Source: Arctopsyche grandis (lineage: Eukaryota > Arthropoda > Insecta > Trichoptera > Hydropsychidae). From it: a stretch of DNA of 64,000 bases. How positions within the stretch are numbered: the first letter of the stretch is position 1; every line of letters begins with the position of its first letter. A program made the translations under genes and the position numbers. The notes beneath the pieces were generated by a model. That model did not search any database. It worked only from the letters and a program-made list of their open reading frames with translations, and was not told the DNA's origin. Below are positions 12,067 through 23,691 of the stretch, piece by piece. Location: positions 18,996,501-19,060,500 of the forward strand of contig NC_135362.1 in assembly GCF_051622035.1 (NCBI RefSeq). Direction: 5' to 3'.

Positions 12067-12419
12067 TCGGAACCAAAAATGGCGTAGTCTTTATATTATC
12101 TGACACATTTTAATGCAATCTTAACAATTAAAATATCATTACTAACAAACAACATTATATACAAAGAATGTAGAAAATTTGAATAACAAGTGTGTAAAAA
12201 AACTAAGTGAAGAAAAGTACTGAATGCAAAATGATAATATTTATAATTCAATCTCATTATATATGTATAATATAATAAAACAATAACAAAAGCTTTTACA
12301 TAACACCTAGTCGTTAGATGTTCTATAATATGTAATTGAATATAAAAAGTAAAAATTCGAATCACTTTTATGTATGTACATAAATGGAAAAAAAATTTCC
12401 ACATAATATTATTTAACAC

Positions 12420-12541
12420 TCAAACTTATTATTTAACATTTAATACTCAAAATGTATTTATACAATCAAAATGTATTTATTTAACATTTAACACTCAAAA
12501 TGTATTTATTTAACATTTAACACTCAAAACGTATTTAAACA
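12420..12541. repeat. minisatellite, ~32-bp unit
   Basis: Three to four imperfect direct copies of a unit containing ATTTAACACTCAAAATGTAT. Units abut without unique spacers, so this is a tandem repeat and not a CRISPR-like array. Confidence 0.8.
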
Positions 12542-12544
12542 ATC

Positions 12545-13955
12545 AACATCGAAAGCTTAGAAATAGAATTACAATAAAGTTCAACGAAATCTAATCAAAA
12601 ATATTTATAATTGTATTAATCAATTTGTGAAAAATTTTAAACAAAAAACTATAATAATACAATAAAATTAATATCATAATATTACAACATTAATTAATGC
12701 AACGTTTCGAAATTCTCAGTTGTGTCATAATATTGACCGAAGGAGATATTTAAATGATTGAAAAATAATAAGATATTTTATTTTTATAATTTGAGTAAAA
12801 ATAATAATTAAATAAAAATTAAGGCACAATTTATAAATAAATTTTATGTTTGAGAACAAAATTATATGTATGTATGCAATTAATGGGTTTGCTGCAAATG
12901 ATTACAAACCACCCCGCCTGCATGATCATTTCGATTGCATTTTAACTGTTTGAATTTCAGCATGTACGAAAGAGGAGATATTCATAGGGTTACGCAGATG
13001 ACATTTCGATGTATGTATATTGATGATTGGCAATTCTTAAAATTGAGTTGATCTTTCTGGCAAGTTTAAAATGGCAAAAGCCGATACAAAAGTAAGAAAG
13101 TATGAAATCGTTGCAGCGCAGGGGCAATTAATATTATTGAATGTTTTGAACATTTTCAAATAAAGAAATTAAAGCAATAAATTTGGCTTTGCACTTATCC
13201 ATTGGATAAAAGTTGCTAATTATAAAATATCTGATCTTACATACATATGTATGTATGTAAATATATGTATTTTAATTTCTAGAGAAGGGTATATAAAATT
13301 ATGATCTAATTATAATAAAAAAATGGTACATTAATACAATTTAACGGCAGTAGTTTTAATACAATAATGAAATTTAAAAGAAAGATATACAAAAATTAAA
13401 TAATAAAACAAATGGATGTATGTAGTATATACATATGTACCTACGTACATACATTCATATGTACATATGAGCAATTAAATTCAGTGATTTTGGAAGGGAA
13501 TACTATCGAATATATTAATACTATCGAATATATCGAATATAATTGAACACGTGTGTGATGGGTTTTAGTTATAAACATTTATTCTGGGGATATTATTGTA
13601 TATGTAATTTTTTTCAAAATTTTCGCTGCAGTCAATTAAATTCTAATACCAAACAAATAGGTCATTTTCATTAATATTATTTTCAAATTAAATTCGCACT
13701 TATGTATATTACGTTTACGTTTATATTAATATTCAATAAATACAATCAAAACTTTCAGTGTTAAATATTATTTACAAAACTTGTCTGTCAGCAGTTTTTG
13801 TGTTTGGTGTATATTGAATATTGTCAAATATTGTAGTAAAATTTCAAGATTTAAATTATTGTGTATTTAGGAGGCACTTTTCCCATGTCATTTCACCTGT
13901 AACTTAGACTATATGTATATACATTTGTATATGAAATTACATCATGGTTAACGTC
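12545..13955. other. intergenic DNA downstream of tim
   Basis: No gene is seen. It includes palindromic ACATACATATGTATGT clusters (13240-13270, 13420-13470) and short repeats of ATACTATCGAATAT near 13500. A minus-strand AATAAA at 13583-13578 could serve as a poly(A) signal for tim, about 380 bases past its stop codon. Confidence 0.45.
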
Positions 13956-13958
13956 GTA

Positions 13959-14811
13959 TTAATCTTCTTCGTCACTAACATACATTCTGGTTAAGTCTGA
14001 TGTAACGGATTCTGATTCGCATACACTGAAATTTTTTTATAAATAATAATATAAGCCATTTTCACTATTTAAGTTTAATTTGTTTAATAAATGAAATTTC
14101 AACCTAATGTCTTCCGGAATTGGAATAGGCATATGAGGAATATCAGGCATTTTAATCATTGGAGTGGTTGTGAATGTTGGCAGTTCCGTGAGAGTTTCCT
14201 TGCTTATTTTTACCGTATCTGTTAATACATTTAAAATAGGAGTTTCAAGAGATCTGTAACATTATTAAAAGTAATATAAACTATGCGAAAATCTGTAAGC
14301 ACTCCAACGACATTTGAAATCACATATTATCATTGATAGAATAGAACTCCAATAGTTGATAGAATAGATATATCAGACTATTAATTACAAATCAGGTAAT
14401 GATAATAATTCAAACGATGCAAAAATGTTTATTACTAATCTTCAACATAGACTCAACTTACCTTTGATTATGTGCTGATAAGACGGTATTAGATCCTTTC
14501 ATTTTTACTACATCTAACCAACTACTATTTTTTTCAGATGGCTTTGTCCTGTACATATATAATGCAGAAATTACTGTTTGTTTTTCATAATCAATATCAA
14601 TATTAAGAATTTGTAAATAATAATTACATTTTAGTGACTTCAACAATTGAATCAATTTTCTGTCTTTTGGCGTTTTTGGCACTGATGATATTCGATACAT
14701 CAGAATTTTGATGTGCAGAATTTATTTTTAGATCGAATTCTGATATTTTATCAATAGCTTCTGCAGATATTACATTTGCAAATACTTGTTGCTTTGTAAA
14801 TTTCATTGTAG
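13959..14811 (-). other. tim: tim exons 14-17: C-terminal tail
   Basis: Exon 14 ([16 protein letters not shown]) ends AAA AT|GTAATT and exon 15 opens with the completing G, giving [18 protein letters not shown]. This matches the conserved W-L-x-x-V-x-x-x motif of the TIM C-terminus. Exon 16 is proline-rich ([19 protein letters not shown]) and has a weak donor (TTAG|GTTGAA). Exon 17 encodes [21 protein letters not shown] and stops at TAA (13961-13959). The [12 protein letters not shown] tail is a hallmark of insect TIM, so the 3' end of the coding sequence is secure. Confidence 0.9.
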
Positions 14812-17800
14812 CTGTAAACACATTAGATACATTTTAAATAAATTTTTTTTTTTTTTTTGAAAAAGAGGTATAATTTTTGTAGTCAAAGTTTTATGTACAT
14901 ACATTCATCAATTGGGCCAAGTCGACTGGCAATTTTAAATATAACATCTGTAGTCCAAAAGCTAGGAATTCTTACAAATAGTTTTCCCGAATCTATTGGT
15001 AAATGGAATCCAAGATGGTGTAGTAGTATTAAAAATGTTTGGTTATGGATTGCTGTTGACTGTTCATTGTTCCATGGTACTATAGGAATCGACTGATTTA
15101 TTACTGAAATATATATAAAATAAGATAATTTTTCATTAAATAAAAAAGGAAAATTTTTTAAAGCCTTTCAATATAAAAAAAATCTTGTAAAAGTACACAT
15201 ATGTATGTATAATGTTGATAAAACTTACGTATATTATGAAATGGTACTGGTTCTACAGTTGGTATTATTTGGTCAATTTTAATTTCGCTTTTGGTTTCGA
15301 CACCATTAAGACATATTTTAACAAAACAAATTTCTAGCAGCACTTTCTGTAACCATTGTAAAGCATTTGACATATTCTCTTTATGTAATTCATTCTTCAA
15401 TCGTTCAATTTCATCAATGGGCGAAGTGACTTGTATAGGAACAGAACACTTGGATTCTTGCGATAGGATATTTGTACTACCACCCACAAAACATTGATAA
15501 AATTCATCTTCGGAAATTAGTCCTTGTTTGTGTAATTGTCGAATTATCGAATCCTGAGTCTTTTTAATACCATCTTCAATATACATTGAAGAAATTGTTT
15601 CAATAATGTTTGCTTTTTTACTGCATTTCATGTAACACCAGCCTAGATTATTAACTTCTTCTGGCGTCCAACTACAAGTAAGAGTTTTCAGACTGTTAAA
15701 TAACACTTAGCTGGTTTAATATAATAATATTATTCATATAGTCATATTGTATCATGCAAAATCTAGGGGATATATAATTTTGATTCAATACAATATCTAA
15801 TATATTGTAATAAATCAAAATGGTATATGTAATATGTATCTAGATTGCGATAAATCTTATTAATAAAACACCTAATTTTAGCTTACCTCTCACAATTTCC
15901 AGATTCATTATAATTAATTAATTGACAGTCCTCAGAATCCTTCGTTTTTATAGAAGATTTTGGATTTTTTATAAATGTATTGATTACATAATCGAGTAAA
16001 TCGGTCCAATCCTGAAATAAATAATTATTTATTTGAAATTTTTTATATTATAAAAGTATTATATTTAGTAGTTTAAAAAACGTACATCACAGAGCTCGAA
16101 TCCAGTTTCCCAAATAGTGAGAAAAACCTTTAATATATTTGGTTGAAATAGCACATTTATGCGGTTTAAATCTCCTCCAACATGATGCATCATGGTAAAT
16201 ATACAATCATTTATATATTCTCCATTCGTTTTGAAATCTTGTAAAAGTAATCCATATGGGTGCATGACTTCTACTGTTGCAAATCTAAGATTCATAAAAA
16301 GAAGTAAATGTTATTTTATAGAAGTTAATAAGATGAAATATTTGTGATATATGTAATTCTTCATGCTAGCATAGGAATGGTTATCAAAAGCTCAAAAATG
16401 ACATTTTAAATATGCAAATAAATTCAAACAATAGAATCTTACTACAAATTTATTATTTATTTGTTTTTAATATGAATTTAAAAATTCTGATAAAAAAAAC
16501 ATCTAGAATTATAAACTGTTGAATTATAGTAAAATTTTAATTATCACCACTAAATAATTAGCTATTTTCTCACCAGTACAAAATTGCACTTACAGTGTGT
16601 AATTTTTTTTTCTATATTTCGAGAAAAGAAAAATTATAAACAGAAAAAAATTATCATACCTCCAGGAACCAATGTTTACCAGAAATAAAAAATGTCCAAG
16701 AAATTAGATCCACATCCAAATATATGTATGTGCAGAAAAGTATACGAAGCTTTTGTATCTTCATACAAAACCCTTCATATATATATTTATATATATATAT
16801 ACATATGAAGGGTCTAGTATCAAAACTTTGTTATTTCACATCAGACTGTGTAATATGATAAAATCTTCTTTAAATATTCCTTTGATGCTAACAATTACTA
16901 TTTCTTTTTAATTATGGTTAAGCCATCTATTATTAGCAACATCAAATAACACAAATCTGTGAAGTTTAACATTGTAACATGTAACATACACACACTTATC
17001 AATACTGAAAATAAAGATCGATTATTTTAGTTGTGGGTGCAAAAGTGCCATAAAATAGTTTAAGAAAAGTTATCAAAATGAATCAAAACACCTTTTAAAA
17101 TTTTGTTATAAACCTAATAAATATGTATAACCACAATAAAAAATAAACTATTTTCATTTACCTAATATGTATGTAGGTACATATACAAAATATGCATTAC
17201 GTTTAGTATTGAAGCAGTCTTTTTATGTTTATTTAGATGAACTTTTTATAATAGCCAGTCAATTTATCGAAAAATTATAATTATTCTTTAGAAAAATATA
17301 GTTGATATCAAATGGAATGAGTACAAAATTACATTATATAATATTTAAAAACATAAGCATACATAAAATAAAAAGGTATTTTGCTAAGCCAAGGTTTGAT
17401 AGCAACATTTTAAAAATGAATAAGTTCTTGCCTGCTTCCGCATATTAATTTTATGTACATAATATATTACTGCAACTATAAAATTAATATACGATATATT
17501 TTTTAGTATGTACATACATACATATGTATGTATATATGTATGTACTATACATGATATCACAAAACGTTAGATTTATTATTTTACTTTGATTTCTTACAAT
17601 GTGAGAAAATAGCTTACTCATTTCTATGATACAATGTACATATAAAAAGCAAGAGGATTTATTAGTATACCTATGTAAATTCTACAATTCACACCTATTT
17701 ACCTATTTTTTTTAAACATTTATTTGCATACACATCTGCATGTATAATAAAAATTACAAGGAAGTAAAATTACATTTAATATAAATCTCATTTATATTAT

Positions 17801-20800
17801 ACAAAAGGCCATAAGTAATTAAATGCATTTTTATACTCACTGGTGAAGATGTTCAATTAGAACAGTCCCTTCAATATTTGGACGGTTCAAGGAATTATCC
17901 AGAAAATTCAATAATATATGATTTGTAACGATCAAGTCCTATGAAATTGAAATATTTATAAAATGCCATCAATAAATTGAAGATTCACCCCATACAAAAA
18001 ATATTATAAAATATGATACATATTTTAAAAATTTTTCAGAATCAACCTACTTGCAAATACTGTTTACTATGAATATCTGGTTGGTAATGTCTGAGTAAAA
18101 GAATAAGAAGACATCTCAAATCTTTAATGGAGCTTATACACATTTGTAACTTCACCAATTGAACACGGTCCTCGTCGGTTAGATGAGATATTTTTTTATA
18201 TATTTCAATTGTCTGAATAAACTCTCGTATAGCTGTTACAGCCTGAAATGAAATTGAATTGATTCAGTTATTGTTATTAAAAAAAATAAAAATTAATATG
18301 ATTAGTGACAAATATACGAACCAGGTGCAATCTTCTCAAGCACGACTGCAAGTCGATTTTATTTATTTTGTCTGCAAGTTGAATCTGTTCACAAAGATTG
18401 ACCCCTTCAAATGTCAAGTACGCGATTATTTCAAACGATAATACTTGATTTACAAACTCAAGATCCAACTCCAACTGTGCAGCGAATTTAAGGAAATAAG
18501 TCAATAGCCAAAAAAAATGTGAAGTGTCAATTTGAAGATGCGCATTGTGGAGAAGTTGGGCGTGAAGAGCTTTAATCAAAGCACCGTATCCTTTTAATAG
18601 GAAGTCAACAGTGAATTCTTTCAACACATTTGTAATATCATCATCTGTAGGAATGTGGTGCATTAGGCCTTTTACATTAATTCTAAAAAAAAAACATTTT
18701 TCAAAATTTGATAATGAATTGTTCTGATATCAATATTAAATTCATGTTAGTCAAACCTACATGTTGGTTTTTCCTCGTTTGACAAGCTTTTTTCTATGCT
18801 TGTCTTTTTTTTCTTGAGCTGTTAAAACTTGTTTCAATTTAATTCCATGCTTGTGTTTTTGCACGTGTGATTTTTGATGCACAGGCTTTATTTGTGAATA
18901 GTCATCTTCATTGCTGGATGTCGATATGGATTCTTGATTTTCCAATTGGGTCACATAGCCGCAGTCAGAGAATTCGGAATTTGTCGACATACAATCTTTT
19001 TTCACACCATTATTGGGACCACTGCAAATCTGAAAAATAATAATCGAATTTAAAATGATTTACTAAATGTACACATCATATTTAAAGCACAAAACATACA
19101 TAATTTATTTTTATTGTAAATATGATTTACATATTTACATACACCTGAAGACTAAAAGAAAATGAAAATAAAATATTATAGTATTATTACCAGGTGTGAA
19201 AGAGGTGTAGTAGGACCTCTCTTGTTATTAAGTCTATTTTTGATGATCGCAGAATTGCTGGCAATCAACTCAGCATCCTGATCCACGAAAATCGTAGTGC
19301 TTGGACGGATTACAGGATGTATTTGAGAAGGATTTAGTGATCAAGTTAAAAGGGAGGTTAAAGGTTTGTGTAAGTTGGCAGAAGTACAAAAAAAAAAATC
19401 ATGTAAAAACCGTAAAATTGGCTGAAGAATATTTGAATTAAATTTAATGTGAAGTATTGATATTAATTTTCTATACAATGTTGCGAATAGCTGAATTTAA
19501 AAATACCTATTAACTCTAAAAGAAGTTAGAACGAATGTGTTTTTAATGAAACACATTCGTTTTTAATAAACTTACGAATTAAAAATTTCAGAAAGAGACA
19601 CGACTGAAACCCGAAACATTTGTTATCAAACATTAAAAATGTACTCACGGACTAATAGTTATTTGTAATTGATTTTTTTAGCTAAATTGCAAAATAAATT
19701 AAAAGAGAAAACTTGCCTTTCTGTCGTTTAAATTTTCATTTGATTCCATGGCATTATGATTTTTAGAGTATTCATCCATTTGATAGTCCATTTTAGAAAC
19801 GCAAGTTCTATTTTGATTCGTCTTAGAAATGTCTCTGCCACCATTATCAGAAACCTCTGAAGTGGGATCTGAAGTAAGCATTGGAGATGAGTCATCACAC
19901 CCTAAATAACGAGTTAAATCGAAACCACCAATTAATACAAATCCAACAAAGGAAAACGATTATAATTTAGATGAATTTGATTAATCTCACTTTGGTCAAG
20001 CGGAGATGTGTTGCTTTCATTATCCTCAGAGCTATCTGATATGGATGCTTCAAACCAAATACTGAGCAGCTTCTGTAATGTGGTGATGTGTTGGTCTTTG
20101 TAAATCAAAGCAATCAGTTGTACTATTGCAACACTCCAATACGTCTACAAATTGTATATTATTATGTAATCTGAATAAAAATATAGTAAAACGTTTGAAT
20201 ATTGAATTTAAAATACATACCCCATATGGAGATGAAATGAGCAATAATATAGTTTTGTCAATCCCTTGGGTAAACAAGTTCCAGACAATTTGATTTTGAG
20301 GTGAAGTGTGACCTGAATTTGGGTCTAACATTGACCGCATTTCAGGTATGTGCAATATATTCCTCAGAAGGAGTAAACAATTATTAACACTCTCAATATT
20401 TTGAGTAGAGAGTTTTATATTATTTTCGAGAACCGCATTAATGCAATCCAGAATTGACTTCGTAACTCTGTTGTCCATAAAATTTTGTTTACTGGAAATC
20501 AGCATATTATTCAATTCAAATATTGTGTGACGTCCGATGTTATTCTTCGACGATTCGTCTATAGAGAGTAAGCATTCTAATGGAACCGTGAGGTTCACAA
20601 GAACTTTAATTGATAAATCAACTATTTTCGGATTATCTTTTACATAGATAAGAATAGGAATTAAGTCTTTTTTGATATTTTGTCCAAAACCAACCGCTCT
20701 ACGAAATGTTCTTAGATTTTTGTCTTCATTTCCAAGCTTTTTATATATCTCCTCAAGTGTGACTGTAACATACAAAATAAATAAAGTAAATTAAAAAATG

Positions 20801-21666
20801 GAAAATATCATCAAATAATTGGATTTGGAGTCTCTAAAAATCGAGCGACTACGATTAGAATTTCACATTTATTATTTTTTTTTATATGGAGAGTATTATT
20901 ATATTTATAAAGCATCTCTGGAGCACCTACATACAATGTATGCTTCGTTCATAATTTTCAACATAAAGAGACTGTCTGAAAAGTATAAAGCTGTTTCAGA
21001 AGATGTCGTTCGAATCGAATCGAGGAGAATATTGTTCCTGTGCAAAAGAACGTTAAAGAAAACTAAAAAATATAAGCGAGAATACGTTGTCAATATTTGA
21101 GGGGCGAATAAACACAATTCAGATATGTGATTCCATTATGAGTGCACTGAAAATGTAGCGCGTCAAAGTCATTTGAGGGATATTTCGATGATCGATTATT
21201 CAAATCATGCCATGGTATGATCGTTCATATTAGGTAAATACCTGATATGAACTATTTTATGTGGGGCTCTCAATATCTTTAGTTAATGTGAAAGCAGCTG
21301 AAGGCTGACATTAGAGAAGGGACTTATTAGTCTCGTTGGTTTAATTTTTTTTAAATTTTATTGTTTATTTATGTATTTTTTCCCAATTTAAAAAAAATGT
21401 ACCTACATGTATGTGTATGGTATGTCTATACTCGTATATACATGCATACATATGTATATTTATATATATTTATACATATCTAATATTCATATATAATTTA
21501 TACCTTCCTGATATAAAGTTTGTAATATTACATATAAAATAAATATGTATCATATATGGTATCACTTACCAGTACAATCATCACTGAGATGGTAAGTATC
21601 TCCCTGGACGAATCCCAAAGATCCAAATGTGCTATGAAATTGGGGGCTCGATAAAATCCACTCCAT
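13959..21666 (-). CDS. tim: TIMELESS circadian clock protein, 17 coding exons
   Basis: TIM partners PERIOD and is degraded on light input in the insect clock. The reconstruction keeps one reading frame across all joins: 21666-21570, 20762-20221, 20144-19991, 19901-19717, 19277-19191, 19029-18761, 18682-18322, 18242-18051, 17938-17841, 16284-16086, 16011-15887, 15692-15229, 15103-14903, 14811-14628, 14548-14462, 14253-14104, 14025-13959. This gives about 1153 residues plus TAA. Diagnostic parts: start [28 protein letters not shown] and [10 protein letters not shown] in exon 2; [11 protein letters not shown] in exon 4; [20 protein letters not shown] in exon 6; [13 protein letters not shown] and [20 protein letters not shown] in exon 7; [13 protein letters not shown] in exon 10; VPWNNEQST in exon 13; [13 protein letters not shown] at the end. 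These match circadian tim, not timeout. All introns are GT-AG except one GC-AG candidate. The exon 5 start is the least certain boundary. The start codon sits 6 nt after an acceptor, so there is at least one 5' UTR exon upstream. Confidence 0.95.
14903..18682 (-). other. tim: tim exons 7-13: second conserved TIM block
   Basis: Residues ~445-991. Exon 7 opens [16 protein letters not shown] and encodes the long hydrophobic [15 protein letters not shown] segment. Exon 8 opens [13 protein letters not shown] and exon 9 [14 protein letters not shown]. Exon 10 gives [17 protein letters not shown] with [16 protein letters not shown]. Exon 11 opens [10 protein letters not shown]. Exon 12 carries [17 protein letters not shown]. 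Exon 13 carries [13 protein letters not shown] and [10 protein letters not shown]. Every donor and acceptor phase agrees with its neighbour. The exon 7 donor (CTG|GTTCGT) is weak. The 1.5-kb intron between exons 9 and 10 holds only A+T-rich sequence, including an imperfect palindrome at 16771-16812. Confidence 0.93.
18761..19901 (-). other. tim: tim exons 4-6: serine-rich linker and nuclear localisation signal
   Basis: Exon 4 (19901-19717) holds [11 protein letters not shown] and a low-complexity N/S/D-rich tail. It ends at AAAG|GCAAGT, a strong GC-type donor. The next coding block ends at 19191 with [20 protein letters not shown]. Its best in-frame acceptor is the AG at 19279-19278, which opens [12 protein letters not shown]. 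The frame stays open further upstream ([15 protein letters not shown]), so a different acceptor, such as AAG before CACTACG, cannot be excluded. Exon 6 contains the [12 protein letters not shown] phospho-acceptor cluster and the basic [14 protein letters not shown] stretch. The latter corresponds to the known TIM nuclear localisation signal. Confidence 0.8.
19532..19560. repeat. perfect short hairpin in a tim intron
   Basis: An 11-bp perfect stem (CGAATGTGTTT / AAACACATTCG) with a 6-base loop lies in the intron between tim exons 4 and 5. It would form in the pre-mRNA. Function unknown. Confidence 0.6.
19991..21666 (-). other. tim: tim exons 1-3: N-terminal TIMELESS block
   Basis: Residues 1 to ~264. 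The ATG at 21666 is chosen because it opens MEWIL, the usual insect TIM N-terminus. The A/T-rich acceptor TTTGTAG ends 6 nt before it. Exon 1 ends in phase 1 (ACT G|GTAAGT) and exon 2 opens TC ACA CTT, restoring a valine before [13 protein letters not shown]. Exon 2 carries the [10 protein letters not shown] and GRHTIFELN segments and the [12 protein letters not shown] motif of the armadillo-like fold. Exon 3 opens [19 protein letters not shown] and ends in an [13 protein letters not shown] serine/acidic stretch. All are landmarks of the insect TIM N-terminal half involved in PER interaction. Confidence 0.93.
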
Positions 21667-22178
21667 GTTTGCCTACAAATTCGAATTAAAAATAAATTTA
21701 CAATTTGAAGGTATGCAATTACATATATCTTCAAACACATGTAATTATTTTACAATAGATTAAAAATATTTATATACAATAGACAAATTTCAGACTATAT
21801 GTATACGGATTTTGGAAACGTTTTATGCTGAACAAATTTTTATGTTAGATGAAGCGTCATTTAAATAATTCAGTCACATTGAATTTAAAAACCTAAGTAA
21901 CGAATGGGCAGTACTAAAATATGCTACGAGCGTACATATGTATGTGCATATGTACTTAGCAAATCGATCGATAAAATAGCATTTGGGAAACCATATAAAA
22001 TGCTAACTGCAAAATACTAAACGAGATAAGATTAATCGAATTCAATACAATTATTTTTAAATTTATATTGAAATTTTTGATTGAGTTCAATTTGATTGAT
22101 CCTTCAAGTCAGTTTCAAATTGAGTTGTAATTTACACAACGTGCAATCGTACCTATGTATGTACGTATGTACATACAT

Positions 22179-22453
22179 ATGAGCCGTTATATATGAAAGT
22201 GGCAGAATTTTCAGTTCCAAAAACATTATTTCTGTTTGACTTAATTCACAAATTGTTATCACTTATTTCTATTCGATATATCCAAAAGCCCGGAAAAGCA
22301 GAATAAACGTATGACAGTATTTTTAAATATTGCCATTGGCTCACCAGTATTTTTAAATGTTGTTAAGCGCAAAACATTATATTATGTTTAATGTTTTGCG
22401 AGATATTTCTCGAAATGAAGAAAAGTGGATTTGCATATATTTGAATTATAACG
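22179..22453 (+). mobile_element. MITE family 'GAGCCGTTATA', copy 1
   Basis: The segment from ATGAGCCGTTATAT onward aligns, in reverse complement, with 62481-62724. Shared internal landmarks are GGAAAAGCAGAATAAACGTAT, CCAGTATTTTTAAAT and GCAAAACATTATAT. The left end is intact, while the right inverted end is eroded (AATTATAACGAC). There is no coding capacity. Confidence 0.65.
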
Positions 22454-23411
22454 ACTTATATACATATATGTATGTATATAGTACATAAATACATTCACTA
22501 TTATCTTACGAATGCGTATTTTATATCACGATTCGAATTAGGAAAAGGTTTGTACATTGTATATGCGTTATGAGAATCCCGAAAAAGTCTACAAAAATAT
22601 ACATGTATTCATTTTAAAATAAAAAAAATAAATTTGACCTATGTAGTATTTAGAATATTCCATATTGAGGTAAAAACACCACGAGTGTGTATATATGTAT
22701 ATATTATTAAAAAAAAAGCGATTTGTATAAATAGTTATTCTGTCGACTTTTAAGTATACGGATTTTAAACTTATACAATAAGATAAGCTTTTCGTTTACG
22801 AGACGAGTCACGGGGACGGACACGAGACTGTTACTGCTGCAAATGCCAGTCATCAATAAGCTACCCATCTATCTATTATACATATGTATGTATGTACATA
22901 CAACGATTCATCGACCGCTTCTATTTATATTATAATTCACAAATAAATATTTACTACAGGTAATAAGTACAAAAGCAATTATAAATTTGATACAAAAAAC
23001 GTATATTTAATTGTTTAACATTTTAGAAATTTTGGAGATTTTAAAGTATGTACAAACATACAAATAAATTCCAAAAGCGATTGCTGAAAGTTTATATTAT
23101 ATTTATATTAATCTGTAATTTCTTCTTAGCCATTTTACTTAGGTAGTATCTTAATTTACGTCTGCTACACTTGATACGTTTGATCATACAATTCAAATAA
23201 TATTATTATACTGTATGTATGTATGTATGAACATATATATGTACGTGCATATGCATATACATAATAGACCATAAATATCCCGTCTTCCCGTGTCACGCGT
23301 GCGGTGTGGAAGCATAAGTATGGTATATAATACAGGTATTTAATTATTTTAGATATTTCAAACTTATATTTTATTTTATTTTACATATGTAGGTACATAT
23401 ACTATGTATGT

Positions 23412-23620
23412 GTACTAGGAAGACCAATTAATTACAAACATTGCAGCAGTTTTATTACATAAATCGCTGTATTTCGAGAGGCTGAAGAAATGTACAGTTA
23501 ATTAATTGATTAATTAATCCATAGAGACATCTATGGATTTAGACTTGTACATAATTTTTTATATATTGTACATAAATCAAATTAAGATATTTGTGACATA
23601 GCGGGTGGGATGGTTTTATT
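23412..23620 (-). mobile_element. SINE fragment (copy B, 5'-truncated)
   Basis: The reverse complement of the 3' two thirds of the SINE at 10742-11116. It shares CTAGGAAGAC, the TTACATAAATCGCTGTATTT stretch and TAATCCATAGAGACATCTAT. The tRNA-like head is missing, as expected for 5' truncation. Confidence 0.75.
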
Positions 23621-23641
23621 CATATATTATGGGTAGGGTAG

Positions 23642-23691
23642 TACAATACATATCTACCTCTATATATATATAGAGGTAGATATGTATTGTA
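23642..23691. repeat. perfect 50-nt palindrome
   Basis: The sequence reads identically on both strands: ACAATACATATCTACCTC on the left, an AT core, then GAGGTAGATATGTATTGT on the right. The perfect match ends at 23641/23692. Confidence 0.9.

Noticed and set aside
12096-12419. 107-codon hydrophobic minus frame
   Set aside because: Y/F/L/I composition expected from A+T-rich DNA; no motif, no splice or promoter context.
12420-12541. CRISPR-like array
   Set aside because: Units abut as a minisatellite in a eukaryotic A+T-rich region; no unique spacers.
13959-21666. timeout (tim2) instead of tim
   Set aside because: The MEWIL start, [19 protein letters not shown] and [12 protein letters not shown] segments are those of circadian tim; timeout lacks them.
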